This document shows positions 10,101-19,614 of a DNA stretch of 64,000 bases, piece by piece (the stretch's first letter is position 1; each line of letters starts with the position of its first letter). The stretch is from Cardiocondyla obscurior (taxonomy: Eukaryota; Arthropoda; Insecta; Hymenoptera; Formicidae), in the NCBI RefSeq assembly GCF_019399895.1, contig NC_091870.1, positions 5,439,001-5,503,000 on the forward strand. The letters run 5' to 3'. The position numbers and the translations under genes are program-made. The notes under the pieces are model-generated. The model had not been told where the DNA came from and ran no database searches. It saw only the letters and a list, made by a program, of their open reading frames with translations.

Positions 10101-11824
10101 TTATGTATTATTTCTGTGCGGCCTAGGTTAATTGTGGCTTTGATTCGTCCTAGCGTGATTGCCTTATGTCCGGTTACGCCTGTTAATGTTAATTTGTGGC
10201 CATTTAGGGGAGTGCTTCCCTTTAATTTTCCCACTTTTATTATAGTTATAGTTGCACCTGAGTCTAACAGGAAAGTTATTTTCCCTTGCTTCGCTTCTTT
10301 TACTGGCAGGGTGATTAATTTTAGCCCGCGTGCCTTTTCCTGTGTCATCATTTGTGATATTTGATGTTTTCTTACCGTTTGCGTGGCCCACGTCGGCAAG
10401 TGTCTTTCTTCGTCGCTGCTATCGGCGTCTTGTGCATACGTTCGTGTCGTGGTATTCACCTCGTGTTTTCTACGGTTAATTGATGCGTCGCGCGTGGCGC
10501 GGGTCGGGTTACGCGAGGTTGTTGGTCGCCCGTGGATCTTCCAGCACTCTTCGCGTATATGCCCGTTGATATTGCAATGCGTGCAATACTTCGAGGTTGC
10601 ATTTACCTTTTCGTTTGCGTCGGCTCGCGGTAACGAGAATCGTTTTGCGTGACGGCTATTTTTACAGTCGTTTCCCGTATGCCCTTGTTTTCCGCATTTT
10701 TGGCAATTTATGCTGCTCCGTGCAATCACTGGCGGGTATGTTTTCCCGTTTTCCGTGTAAACCCGCGCGGGGGTTCCTTGTTGCCGTTCTTCAATTGTGG
10801 CTCTTGCAACTGCCTCAGGGAGGGTCGTGTAATTGCGGGAACGTATTATCATTTGGAGATGCTTGTGCAATCCGTTTTGATATACGACCAGTACTTGTTT
10901 TTGTAGAGAGTTCCAAATACCTAATTTTTGTTCGTGCGAGTATGTGGCATCGTCACTCAATGCGTCGTATAAATCCGTCGTTAGTCGGTCTGCTCTTGCT
11001 CCGAATGCTTGAGCGCTTTCGCCTGCTCGCTGTTTTAATTTAAGGAAGTCGGTTTGTAGGTGTACGACTCCTTCCTTTTGTAAATATGCTTCTTCTACGG
11101 CCTTTATAAATTGCCGGAAATTAGTTATTTTCTTTGTTTCAAATCGCATTAGGGCGCGTCCCCTTAATTTTGTATATAATACCTCGGCTAGTAATAACTT
11201 TACTTGCGTTGGTTTAATTCTACGCGCGGCGAATTCGCAGGATCGTGTGAAATCGCGGACCTCTCTTGTGTCTCCGTAAAAAGTCGGGATTATCTTAACT
11301 GCCTCTTTTAATGATATAAATTCGTCCGACTGATCGAGTGTAAGTCTCGCGTCCTCGTCGTCTTCCTCTTCTGGTATTTGATCTATCATTCGCGTGAGCT
11401 GTAACTCGGGTTTTACCGCGTTAAGCTCGGCTTCCATTCGATCCATCCTTTTGTTTATTTCTTGCATTGCTTCTAGTAGCATGAGAATGGTGTCGTTTTG
11501 TGAGATCTCGGGTTTCGAGTTCGTGATAGGAGAGGAATGAGCGTGCTCGGATCGTTCTTCTTCCTCTGTACTTTCTTTAGGCGGATTTTCACTTTCCGAA
11601 GGTCCGGGATTTTCAGTTTCATGTCCTTCGTCAGTGATCGTCAGCATGAAATTTTTTCCGTTGGCTGTGCGGATAGTCGTTTGTGCGGAGGTGCGCGTTT
11701 GTCTGTAGGGTCTCTCAACGTTTTCGTACGTTGCTGTCGGATCGTCGTCAAATTCGTCACTCGAATCATTAAAAACGTCAGTATGCCATGTGGCAGTAGG
11801 TTTCGCAGCGTGCTTTCGCGACAT
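7133..11824 (-). CDS. gag-pol: Gag-Pol polyprotein of the provirus
   Basis: A single uninterrupted 1563-residue frame starting at ATG 11824. In order: Gag capsid region (about 150-350); two CCHC knuckles (CQKCGKQGHTGNDC near 369, CTHCNINGHIREEC near 413); aspartic protease with DSG near 517; reverse transcriptase with YLDD near 930; RNase H near 1076-1140; integrase with an HHCC zinc site near 1223-1260, the D,D,E core (ALDIVGPLP near 1290, TDQGTNF near 1352, E in NGALERSH near 1382) and a basic C-terminus. These make the particle, copy RNA to DNA and insert it. Gag and Pol are fused without a frameshift, which is unusual for errantiviruses, where Gag and Pol are normally in separate frames. 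All key residues I could check are present. Confidence 0.93.
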   Translation of the reverse strand: MSRKHAAKPTATWHTDVFNDSSDEFDDDPTATYENVERPYRQTRTSAQTTIRTANGKNFMLTITDEGHETENPGPSESENPPKESTEEEERSEHAHSSPITNSKPEISQNDTILMLLEAMQEINKRMDRMEAELNAVKPELQLTRMIDQIPEEEDDEDARLTLDQSDEFISLKEAVKIIPTFYGDTREVRDFTRSCEFAARRIKPTQVKLLLAEVLYTKLRGRALMRFETKKITNFRQFIKAVEEAYLQKEGVVHLQTDFLKLKQRAGESAQAFGARADRLTTDLYDALSDDATYSHEQKLGIWNSLQKQVLVVYQNGLHKHLQMIIRSRNYTTLPEAVARATIEERQQGTPARVYTENGKTYPPVIARSSINCQKCGKQGHTGNDCKNSRHAKRFSLPRADANEKVNATSKYCTHCNINGHIREECWKIHGRPTTSRNPTRATRDASINRRKHEVNTTTRTYAQDADSSDEERHLPTWATQTVRKHQISQMMTQEKARGLKLITLPVKEAKQGKITFLLDSGATITIIKVGKLKGSTPLNGHKLTLTGVTGHKAITLGRIKATINLGRTEIIHKAHIVKDNFPVDYEGILGMDFLEKQGAVCDLKRSTLTMGNTVFKLMPYEQILLPPRSETICRAITNTDHIGIIQARVCKPGVFMGSCLVEPINNICPVSILNTSDNEIVFSTPNVDIKRIKTADAEEVLVLRGTRDSEPVQSRQKRLRDTLRTEHLNEEEKKSLLEMCDNFCDTFYLDGDTLTCTKAVAHEISMNEKAKPINSRPYRLPERHKTEVNNQIQKMLQEKIIRESTSQWNAPILVVPKKADENGNPRVRIVVDFRKLNEITIGDSFPIPNITDILDQLGQAKYFSTLDLASGYHQIPMHDKDRNKTAFSTTLGHYEFNRMPFGLKNAPATFQRLMNAVLSGLQGIKCLVYLDDIVIYGPTLHEHNERLKEVFKRLREHNLKLQPGKCEFLRKEVLYLGHIIAEDGIRPDPSKISVVRNYPTSKRIKDIQSFIGLSGYYRKFIANFSKIAKPLTNLTKKGQEFKWEIEQQQAFEMLKEKLTTAPVLNYPDFAKKFLITMDAPDQAIGAILSQGEVGEDRPISYASRILNKAEKNYTTTEKELLAIVWAVKHFRPYIYGTKFTIITDHKPLTWLFNVNDPGSRLIRWRLKLEEYTYEILHKAGKKNTNANALSRNPPIEKTVSINTTAETRNYTTEEKEKILKEYHDSPLGGHQGVSRTINRLRLKHNWHGLTKDVEKYIKKCETCQKNKLSRETKMPLTITDTPKRPFEKCALDIVGPLPVSNEGNKYILTFQDALTKFSKAIPITNQEALTVAKAFITKIVFEHGIPEKLLTDQGTNFTSEMFKQTCKLLKIEKIQTTAYHPETNGALERSHRTLAEYLRHYLNEEQTDWDEWLPYAMFTYNTTPHTATGFTPFELIYGHQALLPTAVSGTPKQTYSYGDYVQELRERLRASNFLAREHAKKEKLKAKINFDTRTNPKSFKVGDSVLLHDEAVRRGRSKKLDAQWVGPYVIIEKHGEINYTIKKGRKTIRVHANRLKLFIEH

Positions 11825-11934
11825 TTTACTTTTCGGTTTTTGTCTCTGCGAATTTCGCGGTCGTATTTGTTTATAGCGTCTGCCAAGACAGGAAGTCAGT
11901 CGTTTGATTTGTTGTAAGAAAGATTTTTTCGTTA

Positions 11935-11960
11935 ACTTACAGTAGTAGTATGGAACGCAT
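11935..11960 (-). CDS. env leader exon with splice donor
   Basis: On the minus strand an ATG at 11960-11958 opens a 20-nt frame rich in Leu/Ile codons, ending at a consensus donor GTAAGT (11940-11935). Twenty nucleotides plus the 1801-nt env exon is a multiple of three, and the junction starts Env with a hydrophobic signal-peptide-like stretch. Donor, acceptor and phase all agree; splicing itself is an inference. Confidence 0.65.
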
Positions 11961-12164
11961 GCTGTCTTCTGCTGGTTCTTTCTTTTCGCTTATGCTTGTG
12001 TATTTGGCGGGTACCGTAACGTGAGCTGCTTGGCTGTCTTTTTCGTTGACGTTGTCCTCATCTTGTTTTATTTTTCTGTTTCAGCCGTGTACTACCAGCA
12101 ACACCGGGCGGTGTAAGGGCGAAAAGAAAAAAAAAATTTCTTCGCTTTTTCTTCGGGGGGCGGA

Positions 12165-12181
12165 TCCCACCGTTGCCACCA
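12165..12181 (-). other. primer binding site, tRNA-Leu type
   Basis: Three bases inside the 5' LTR the minus strand reads TGGTGGCAACGGTGGGA, complementary to the 3' end of a leucine tRNA as I remember the family (T-arm followed by ACCGYTGCCACCA). Confidence 0.7.
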
Positions 12182-12184
12182 ATT

Positions 12185-12606
12185 TGTTGCACCGGAGCGG
12201 TGCACGGGGTCCGTCCTCCGAATATTACACTTTTCAGTGTAATCGGTGGCACGGGTTTTGTAAATAAATATACTCTTAGTTGTATAAAGTATATTGATGA
12301 ATTTATTTCTCCTTGATGTTTCGGTGATGGAGTTACGAGTCGCTACCTCGAACTCCCGAACTGACTTGCACGAGCTTCGGAGCTCGTGCATTATATATTA
12401 TTATTTTTTGGTCTTGTCAGCGAAATAGCAGAAGGAAGTGGCCGCGTGCCCTACTACCTTCTGCTGATAGCGCGTGATGTCGAAAGGCTGACAAGACGGA
12501 TTCTTGAGCTCAGCAGATTCCAACAGTTTGGTAATCTGCTGAGTTGTGTGTAAAAATGTGTCGCGCGTGGTGGTCAATGACCAGCGTGCGCTGTCGGGTT
12601 ACAACA
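12185..12606 (-). repeat. 5' LTR of the provirus
   Basis: 422 bp, TGTTG...CAACA. On the minus strand a TATA-like TTTTTATAC lies about 55 bases into the LTR. The Gag-Pol ATG lies 361 bp downstream of the LTR. Confidence 0.95.
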
Positions 12607-13029
12607 GATTATTTGCTTTATTCGATTTAACTCGAAAACTGTTTAAGGTATCAAAAAAAATTTTATACAAAAGTTTTATGGTAAAAGCAACTATATTTTA
12701 CTGCAGTAACAGAATTAGATAAAAAAAATTTTTTAACAAAATTGTTTATAAAATTACAAAATAAACATTTTTTTCTAAATCTATTATTGCAGTTAAACGG
12801 AGGTGTTTCTACCATAAAACTTTTCTATAAAACTTTTTTTGATATTTTTAATAGTTTCCGAGTTGTATGGAGGAAAGTGAAAAACCTCTACATATGAAAA
12901 TACTTTATTTCCGTAAGAATTATTTTTGAGCTCCAACTAAAAAATTTTTTATCTATTTGTTACTCTATATGCGTAAAGCTTCTCATTATAAAAACAAAAA
13001 TTTAATCAGGGTAATACGCTCAATAATAA

Positions 13030-13298
13030 TGTAGAAGTTTATTACTTTTATTTTTTTTTTTATGGGATGGCTGGCGGGCGTATGAACTTTGAAGATCGAC
13101 CGTTCTGATGTATTATAATTTATTCGTATTGAATTACACTCGATTTGTCGCTTACTACCGTTCGCAATGCCGTCTTTCTACCGACTGCCTCGCTCGTCGC
13201 CTCGCGCCTAATATCCCAGCTCGTCGAATACGGTATCACGCGAAAAACGCGTGACAATAATATTCACCGGTGATCACGCGGAAACCTGGCATCCTACA
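13030..13298. mobile_element. solo LTR, 269 bp
   Basis: TGTAG...CTACA termini, flanked by ATAA on both sides. The opposite inverted arm of the pogo-like element (near 17900) has the exact empty site, so the boundaries are confirmed internally. Confidence 0.85.
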
Positions 13299-13943
13299 AT
13301 AATAATAAGATTTCCATAAAAAATAATTAGAGAATCTTTAAATATTCAACATTGTGAAACTTTGTGTGCAATAATTCATCTTTAATATAAAACTTTTTTG
13401 TTCGTGCTTCAATTCGAGTGACTGATTATAAAATTGAAAGTAAATGTGAACTTTGCGCGATCTATCAAATGACGAGAAATAATAATAACAAGGAAACGGA
13501 GTCAGGTTGTGTAGATAACCTTATCAAACTTTCCGATTAACTTGATGCGGATGTTTCTGATTCTTGACTCTTAAAATATTAATGAGGAAATTTGTATAAA
13601 AGTGTAACAATGTTTGAATTATAATTTCTATAAATTTGCATTGTTTTTCATTTATTTAAACAGATTATTTGTACGTACTTGAAACGTTTACATTCACTGT
13701 TTGTACATACATTTCATAATTATACATTGTAAGAAATGTTCAAGTGTAAAACGGTAGATATGCTAAAAATTACGGATTATAATTAGTACAATAATGGTAT
13801 TTTTTATAAGAATGTTTAAAACAGAAATATTCACCACACCATGCACAGCGGATAAAAGCATCCATTCCACAAATTTTACATTTAGGTATTGTATAAAATT
13901 TGAGTAAATATAATGAATGAGAATTATCTGAAACGCCGCGGGG

Positions 13944-15914
13944 ATGTTACGCAGTCGTGGCCGGTTAATTTTATGCAAACAGGCGGGTGTAAGTCCTTCG
14001 GATGCGAGCCACGCGGAAGCACGCGGTGAGCACGTGTTCGTCTTGTGAGATCCGCCCTGAGTCTAGAATGAGTTTATCTGAGTTCTTTCTTGAGTCGAGA
14101 GTCTTTTAATTGTCTTTGAATTCCAGCACTGAGTTTCACAGAGTCACAATTCTGTTAATCGTGAGATCACGCTGCAAGATCAGACGAGTTACTGAGCACG
14201 AGGTTCAACACGCCTCGTGCTGCAGGATGATGTCTTCCAGACGTTCCTTATGTGTTGCACACGGCGAGGACGCTCTGGTTGAGTTGCACTGAAGACGAAG
14301 CCTGAGTTTTTCTGATGAGTCGCACGATAAGTAATTTTCCAAGAGAGTAGCACTGTAAGACCGTTAGAATCGACACGCGGTCGATCCGCGCGAACAACAC
14401 GCCGACACGATGTCGGCCCGTGAAACTAGCGCGCCGATCTAGGAAAATACACGTCGGAGCACAGGTGGATTTGGCGAAAGCGGGCAGTAGCAGTCGGAAT
14501 AAGATACGCGATACTTCGGAAGGAAAGAAAACCGACGAAAAGCGAAAAAAAGAAGTTGTTATAAAAAAGAGAGATCCGTGCGATCTGCGAGACGGATACC
14601 GGGCCGTGAGCTCGTTGTAATTACTGTAAACAATCTATGTGAATATAAAGTCTAGAGTTTAATTTAAAAAAATAATCTGTAACATTCGTATTTCCGTCGC
14701 AATAGCTCGTCGGGATCCGGGGTACAAATCAGAGAACCGAGACGTGGTTAACGTAAGAAAACAAATGATTTATTACAACTTAACTAAACGCAAAAGAAAT
14801 AATACATTTAGAGTATTAGTCTAACAAAAGAGGTCACACGACAGTGTGAAGAATTAACAAGTTTATGAACTAAAAGGTTAAAGAAATACAAGTTTCCGCG
14901 GGTACTTTACAAAGAGCGGGATTTTGGCCAAGGGGGTCATTTTCCTCTTAGTTTCGCTAATTATATACAGGTTGGGCCGACCAGGCCGTCTCGAGCGGAC
15001 AGGGTCTCGCGGTCGCGGGTTATCGGCGCAGTGTACAAGTCGGGCCGTCCGGGCCGTGTCGAGCGGACAGAGTATCGCGGTCGCGGGTTATCGGCGCAGT
15101 CGTGTAATTCGCCCACGAGGCCGGATGTCGGGGTAGAATCGGTCGGGAAGAGATCCGGGAGCGCCCGGTCGAAGGAGGGGCTCGGGAGCGCCCGAGTCGT
15201 GGACACAACGGTATCGAGGAAGGCCGGAAGCACCCGGTCGAAGGGAGGCTCGGAAGCGCCCGAGTCGTGGACACAACGGTATCGAGGAAGGCCGGGAGCG
15301 CCCGGTCGACGGAAGGCTCGGGAGCGCCCGAGTCTGGGAAGTAACGGTGTCGGAGGCCGGGAGAGCCCGGTCAAGGAAGGCTCGGGAGCGCCCGAGTCTC
15401 GGAGAATCGGTTACTGGAATGCTCTCCAGCGCGGAAAAGGTGCCTTGCTCGCGCTCGAGGCGGTTTATATACCCGTTGGCTCGAGAGTGGGGGGACACCC
15501 CACTCCCGAGCAGTCTGTGGCGGTGCGCGATGTGGGCGGTTGAGCGGCCCATGTTACCCGCTACGGCGGTCCGCGCTACGCGCTGCGGGCGGTTGGTCGG
15601 CCCGCGTAAATTAAACGATGGACGGATCCGCGTTATAGTATACGGCGATCAATGGTAGTCGCGGCGCGGGGTCTGAACTTATTAGTGGCCTTTGGCCACA
15701 AATCGTTCTTTAGTTATTCATAGAAACTTAAAAGATCTTACAGCACACTGCACGTCGTTGCACACGAGACGATGCTAGGCACAGCTGAACGAACAATGAG
15801 AAGTCTCGAGCCGGCAACGCCTTCGAGAATCGGAGGCAAATTATCGAACGACAAATCGATATCGATCCGTCGCCGGCGATCGGCCACGAGGTGCTGCCCC
15901 CGCGGCGGTGACAT
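13944..15914 (+). mobile_element. LTR-like block split by a later solo LTR
   Basis: TGTTACG at 13944 and CGGTGACA at 15914 give LTR-like inverted ends. A TATA-like TTATAAAAAAG lies at about 14558. With the nested 14678-15700 LTR removed it is about 0.94 kb, with no gene. It interrupts the pogo-like transposase near its C-terminus. A GC-rich inverted pair (GCCGCGGGG near 13931, CCCCGCGGC near 15899) lies at the edges and blurs the exact ends; I see no clean TSD. Confidence 0.45.
14678..15700 (-). mobile_element. solo LTR, family with GGGCGCTCCC hairpins
   Basis: TGTAAC...GGCCACA termini on the plus strand and TSD AATC at 14674-14677 and 15701-15704. Read on the minus strand it has a TATA box (GTATATAAACC), then at least eight hairpin repeats around GGGCGCTCCC or close variants, then two copies of a roughly 62-bp unit, then AATAAA. 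It is the same family as 18478-22134. Frames of 84-170 residues here are repeat artefacts. Confidence 0.9.
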
Positions 15915-18900
15915 AACTAATCACCAAATTCAAATCTTTTAACAGGTATATGTCTTTCATTTTTAAAGTAACAGAAATCCACTGGATTTTAAATTCTCCA
16001 GGATGCGTTTCTACATATCCGCTTTTAAACCAAGCATATTTGAAAAGATTTTTGAACCTAGGTGAAGAAAGCTGATTGTGCGTTAGTGATTGCAACTTTA
16101 TTATTTCATTACGGGAATGCAAATTGATATCTCTCTCTTGGAAAATTACATTATCTGAATATGTGCGTACAAAATTTTTCCAAATCTGGAATCCAAACAC
16201 ATCTAAAAGTTGAATTATACCCGTCGTCTTTTATTGGGATGGTTCAAATTGTACTTCTTTTTCTTTTAGAATCAATTGCTGTAACTGGCTTGGGCAGTGT
16301 CCCGTCCACGAGTCAAGTAGTAGCACGTTTTTACGACCAGTATTCGGTAGGTACACTTCGCTAAACCAAGTTTTAAAATGTTCAGATGTAAGTTTCCCTG
16401 ATTTCGATGCTTGAATATACAATAGATGTTAACTGGACGGAAAAGAGATTCTTCAACTTTTGGACCAAATGTTCCAGTAGATTCCTTTAAAACCAAGTAT
16501 AATGGTGAAAAAAAACTTCCACTTACTGAAATAATCGGCATTATAGTGTAACTGTGTGTCGTAGCAGATACTGATTGAATTGTTGCTTCAATTGTTTTCA
16601 TTCCTATTTTTGCCAATGTTCGCCCAAAATGTATTTCAAGGTTGAAGCCACTCTTATTTGCATTATAAATTTCTTTAACTCCAATAACTGAAATGCTAGA
16701 TTTTACGTTTGAAACAAACGATTCTGCGATATCTCGTAGATTTTCTATACTTTCAAGCATAACTCGCGTCCTGAATGTTGTTATCTTACGGGAAACAATT
16801 CTATGTACATTCTTAAATTTCCAAATTCACCATTTACTTGCCTTAAATTCGGGTAAATCTACTTGATCCTTTGCTTCCAAGGCTCATAATCTTAAATTCA
16901 TATCATGTATAATAGTTTTTTTATCACAAGCTTCTTCAAACTTTTGCAGTACATATTCCGTTATAATTGCAAATTTGTCTGCATTTGTTCCATTTTTCTC
17001 TATACTCATTTCCCATCTATGTAGCTGTTGTAACGATTTAACTTTGCGAAAACGGTTTTGTACACTACTTAAAGTTAGACGTGTCTTTTTTCCGCTTTTC
17101 CAAAATTCAATACTTTTTCTTTTGTAATGAAAACCGATCGTTTTACCTTCATCATCAATAATGCATTCTTCAGATTCAAATGTGTCTTCTTCTCTCTCTT
17201 TCTGCTGGTGTAATATACTCTACAACTTGTACATCGTGCGGTTCTGATGGATCAGCAAAATCAAGCATGTAATTATGTTCAAATGATGATATCGAACGTG
17301 TATCTTGACATTTTTGTATAATGTCACGAATTTCATTATGTACTTCAATTTCAAATGGAGTTAATGGTGTTTGTGTGATACTTGCAATTTTAAATGTCGT
17401 TGCTAACATATTAATTACGTTTGCAATATTAAACAATGTCATATTAAAGAAAATTGTATCTAGTAAAAATCACAAACTTTTCAATATAATAATGACAGAT
17501 TGCTGCCTTAAGTGAAACTGGGAAAAATATTTCCGACATATTTATACATATCAAGAGTAGCAATAAAACTAATTTTCATTAAATAACTTAATATCATTTT
17601 TGTTTGCAATAATGTAATATAGTGTTATTTACGTAATAAATAAAAAAGTGAAAACATTCACATCAAGTTAATCGGAAAGTTTGACAAGGTTATCGACACA
17701 ACCTAACTCCGTTTCATTGTTATTATTATTACTCGTCATTCGACAGATCGCGCAAAGTTCACATTTACTTTCAATTTTTAAATCAGTCACTCGAATTAAA
17801 GCACGAACAAAAAAGTTTTATATTAAAGATGAATTATTGCACACAAAGTTTCACAATGTTGAATATTTAAAGATTCTCTAACTTTTTTTTATGAAAATCT
17901 TATTATTATTATTGAGCGTATTATCCTGATTAAATTTTTGTTTTTATAATGAGAAGCTTTACGCATATAGAGTAACAAATAGATAAAAAATTTTTTAGTT
18001 GGAGCTCAAAAATAATTCTTACGGAAATAAAGTATTTTCATATGTAGAGGTTTTTCACTTTCCTCCATACAACTCGGAAATTATTAAAAATATCAAAAAA
18101 AGTTTTATAGAAAAGTTTTATGGTAGAAACACCTCCGTTTAACTGCAATAATAGAATTAGAAAAAAATTTTTTTTTTTGTAATTTTATAAACAATTTTGT
18201 TAAAAAATTTTTTTTATCTAATTCTGTTACTGCAGTAAAATATAGTTGTTTTTACTATAAAACTTTTATATAAAACTTTTTTTAATATCTTAAATAGTTT
18301 TCAAGTTATATCGAAAAAAGCAAATAACCCTTCTATTTGTAAGGGGTGGTTTCACCCCTTTAAAGTGAAATTTAGCACAATCAAAAAATAGTTTGTGTTA
18401 CGAATAAACTACTCTACATGCACACAAAGTTTCATATTTTTTTGAATTTCCGGGTTGCCTAACCTTCCTTGTGAGTGTGTGGCCAAAAGCCACGAATAAC
18501 TTCAGACACCGCGCCGCGACTACCACCGATCGCCCTAGTTTTCACGCGGACACTGTCCATGTTTAATTTACGCGGGTCGACCAACCGCCCGCGGCGTGTA
18601 ACGCGGACCACCGTAGCCGGTGACACGGGCTGACCGGCCGCCCGTACCGCGCATCGCCACAGACCGCTCGGGAGGGGGCTTCCCCCGCTCTCGATCTAGC
18701 GAGTATATAAGCCGGTCCGAACGCGAGAGAGGTACCTTGTTCCGCGCTGGAGAGCACTCCAGAAACCGACCTTCCAGGTTTTGGGCGCTCCCAAGCCTTC
18801 CTCGACCGGGCTCACCCGGCCTTCGATACTGCTACCCTCAGGTCTCGGGCGCTCCCGAGCCTGTCCTCGACCGGGCTCACCCGGCCTTCAAAGCCTCGAC

Positions 18901-19400
18901 CTCCTAGACTCGGGCGCTCCCGAGCTTTTCCTTTACCAGACTGCCTCCGGCTCCGCATCTCGTGTACAGTCACCGGCAATAATGGCCTGTCGCACTGCGG
19001 CGACGGCGGCTCCCGTGCGTGAGGTAGGGTAGTGTGCGTGAGGCCTCACCGCAGATCGCGTACGTGAGGCATGGAACGCCGAAAGGAGCGAGAGGACGGG
19101 GGAAAATTTGGTGGGGGGCGTTCTCATGCTCTCTCTCGCTCGCGACCCGTGAGTGTGAGAGAGAAAGCATGAGTGAACGCTAAGGAATTATTATAGGCGA
19201 ACCTTCGCTCTCTCTCTTGCACGCGTTCGTGTTTATACGGTTAGACAAGGATAGAAGTATATCGCAAGAGTACGTTATTAATTCTAGCGTATACTTTCAG
19301 ACATTTCGCGACTTTTAACAATCAAAATTAAATTCTCATGTTACTTATATTTTAAATATATATTTTTACATTACGTATAAATTAATTTTGAGATAATTTT

Positions 19401-19530
19401 CGTTTTCTGTCTTGAGAAAGACAATTTTAAATGCCGTTTTCTGTCTTGAGAAAGACAATTTTATATGCCGTTTTCTGTCTTGAGAAAGACAATTTTATAT
19501 GCCGTTTTCTGTCTTGAGAAAGACAATTTA
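19401..19530 (+). repeat. 34-bp iterons in left inverted repeat
   Basis: Four tandem copies starting at 19401, 19435, 19469 and 19503, each with the near-palindrome TGTCTTGAGAAAGACA. A candidate transposase-binding array (inference). Confidence 0.85.
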
Positions 19531-19614
19531 GTAAATGCAAATTAATATTCATCGTATGAAAATTTTGTTGGCCCTAAAAAGGGCCGATTGTGGGCGAAGC
19601 TACGGAACATTGAA

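Larger units (their letters stand above)
3598..12606 (-). mobile_element. errantivirus-like Ty3/gypsy provirus with env
   Basis: Two LTRs flank gag-pol and env frames, all reading on the minus strand. Flanking tetramers GGTT (3594-3597) and GATT (12607-12610) form a TSD with one mismatch, and the uninterrupted opposite arm of the host transposon confirms the empty-site sequence. The LTRs differ by about six changes in 420 bp, so insertion is fairly recent. From 5' to 3' on the minus strand: LTR, tRNA-Leu-type primer site, spliced leader, gag-pol, a 1.2-kb region with an opposite-strand exon, env, polypurine tract, LTR. Confidence 0.93.
13770..17442 (-). pseudogene. pogo-like transposase, broken
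   Basis: Minus-strand fragments line up as a pogo-type transposase. A CENP-B-like helix-turn-helix region lies around 16,780-17,180, with internal stops. The DDE domain (16760-15950) includes THSYTIMPIISVSGSFFSPL and the second catalytic Asp in LLLDSWTGHCP. A C-terminal zinc cluster (CKIC...CAWC...C..H) lies at 13835-13890. The first catalytic Asp appears changed: NANKSGF where the family has NADQSGF. Several frameshifts and stops, plus the LTR-like insertion at 13944-15914, inactivate it. Confidence 0.75.
3450..18472 (-). mobile_element. pogo-like DNA transposon with long inverted arms, heavily interrupted
   Basis: The terminus ACAAGGAAGGTTAGGCAACC at 3450 is repeated inverted at 18472. The left arm (3450-3597, continuing at 12611-about 13560) pairs with the right arm (about 17640-18472) over roughly 0.85 kb once later insertions are removed. 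A decayed minus-strand transposase lies between the arms. Nested inside are a 9-kb provirus, a 269-bp solo LTR, and an LTR-like block holding another solo LTR. Pogo elements normally duplicate TA; flanks here are CTG and GAG, so the TSD is not recognisable. Confidence 0.7.

Noticed and set aside
14961..15552. Overlapping frames of 84-170 residues on both strands
   Set aside because: Produced by GC-rich tandem hairpin units of the solo LTR; no conserved protein pattern.
16161..16364. Small plus-strand frames in the pogo-like region
   Set aside because: Complement of the decayed transposase DDE domain.
19401..19530. CRISPR-like regular repeats
   Set aside because: The units are directly tandem without spacers, and sit in a transposon inverted repeat of a eukaryotic genome.
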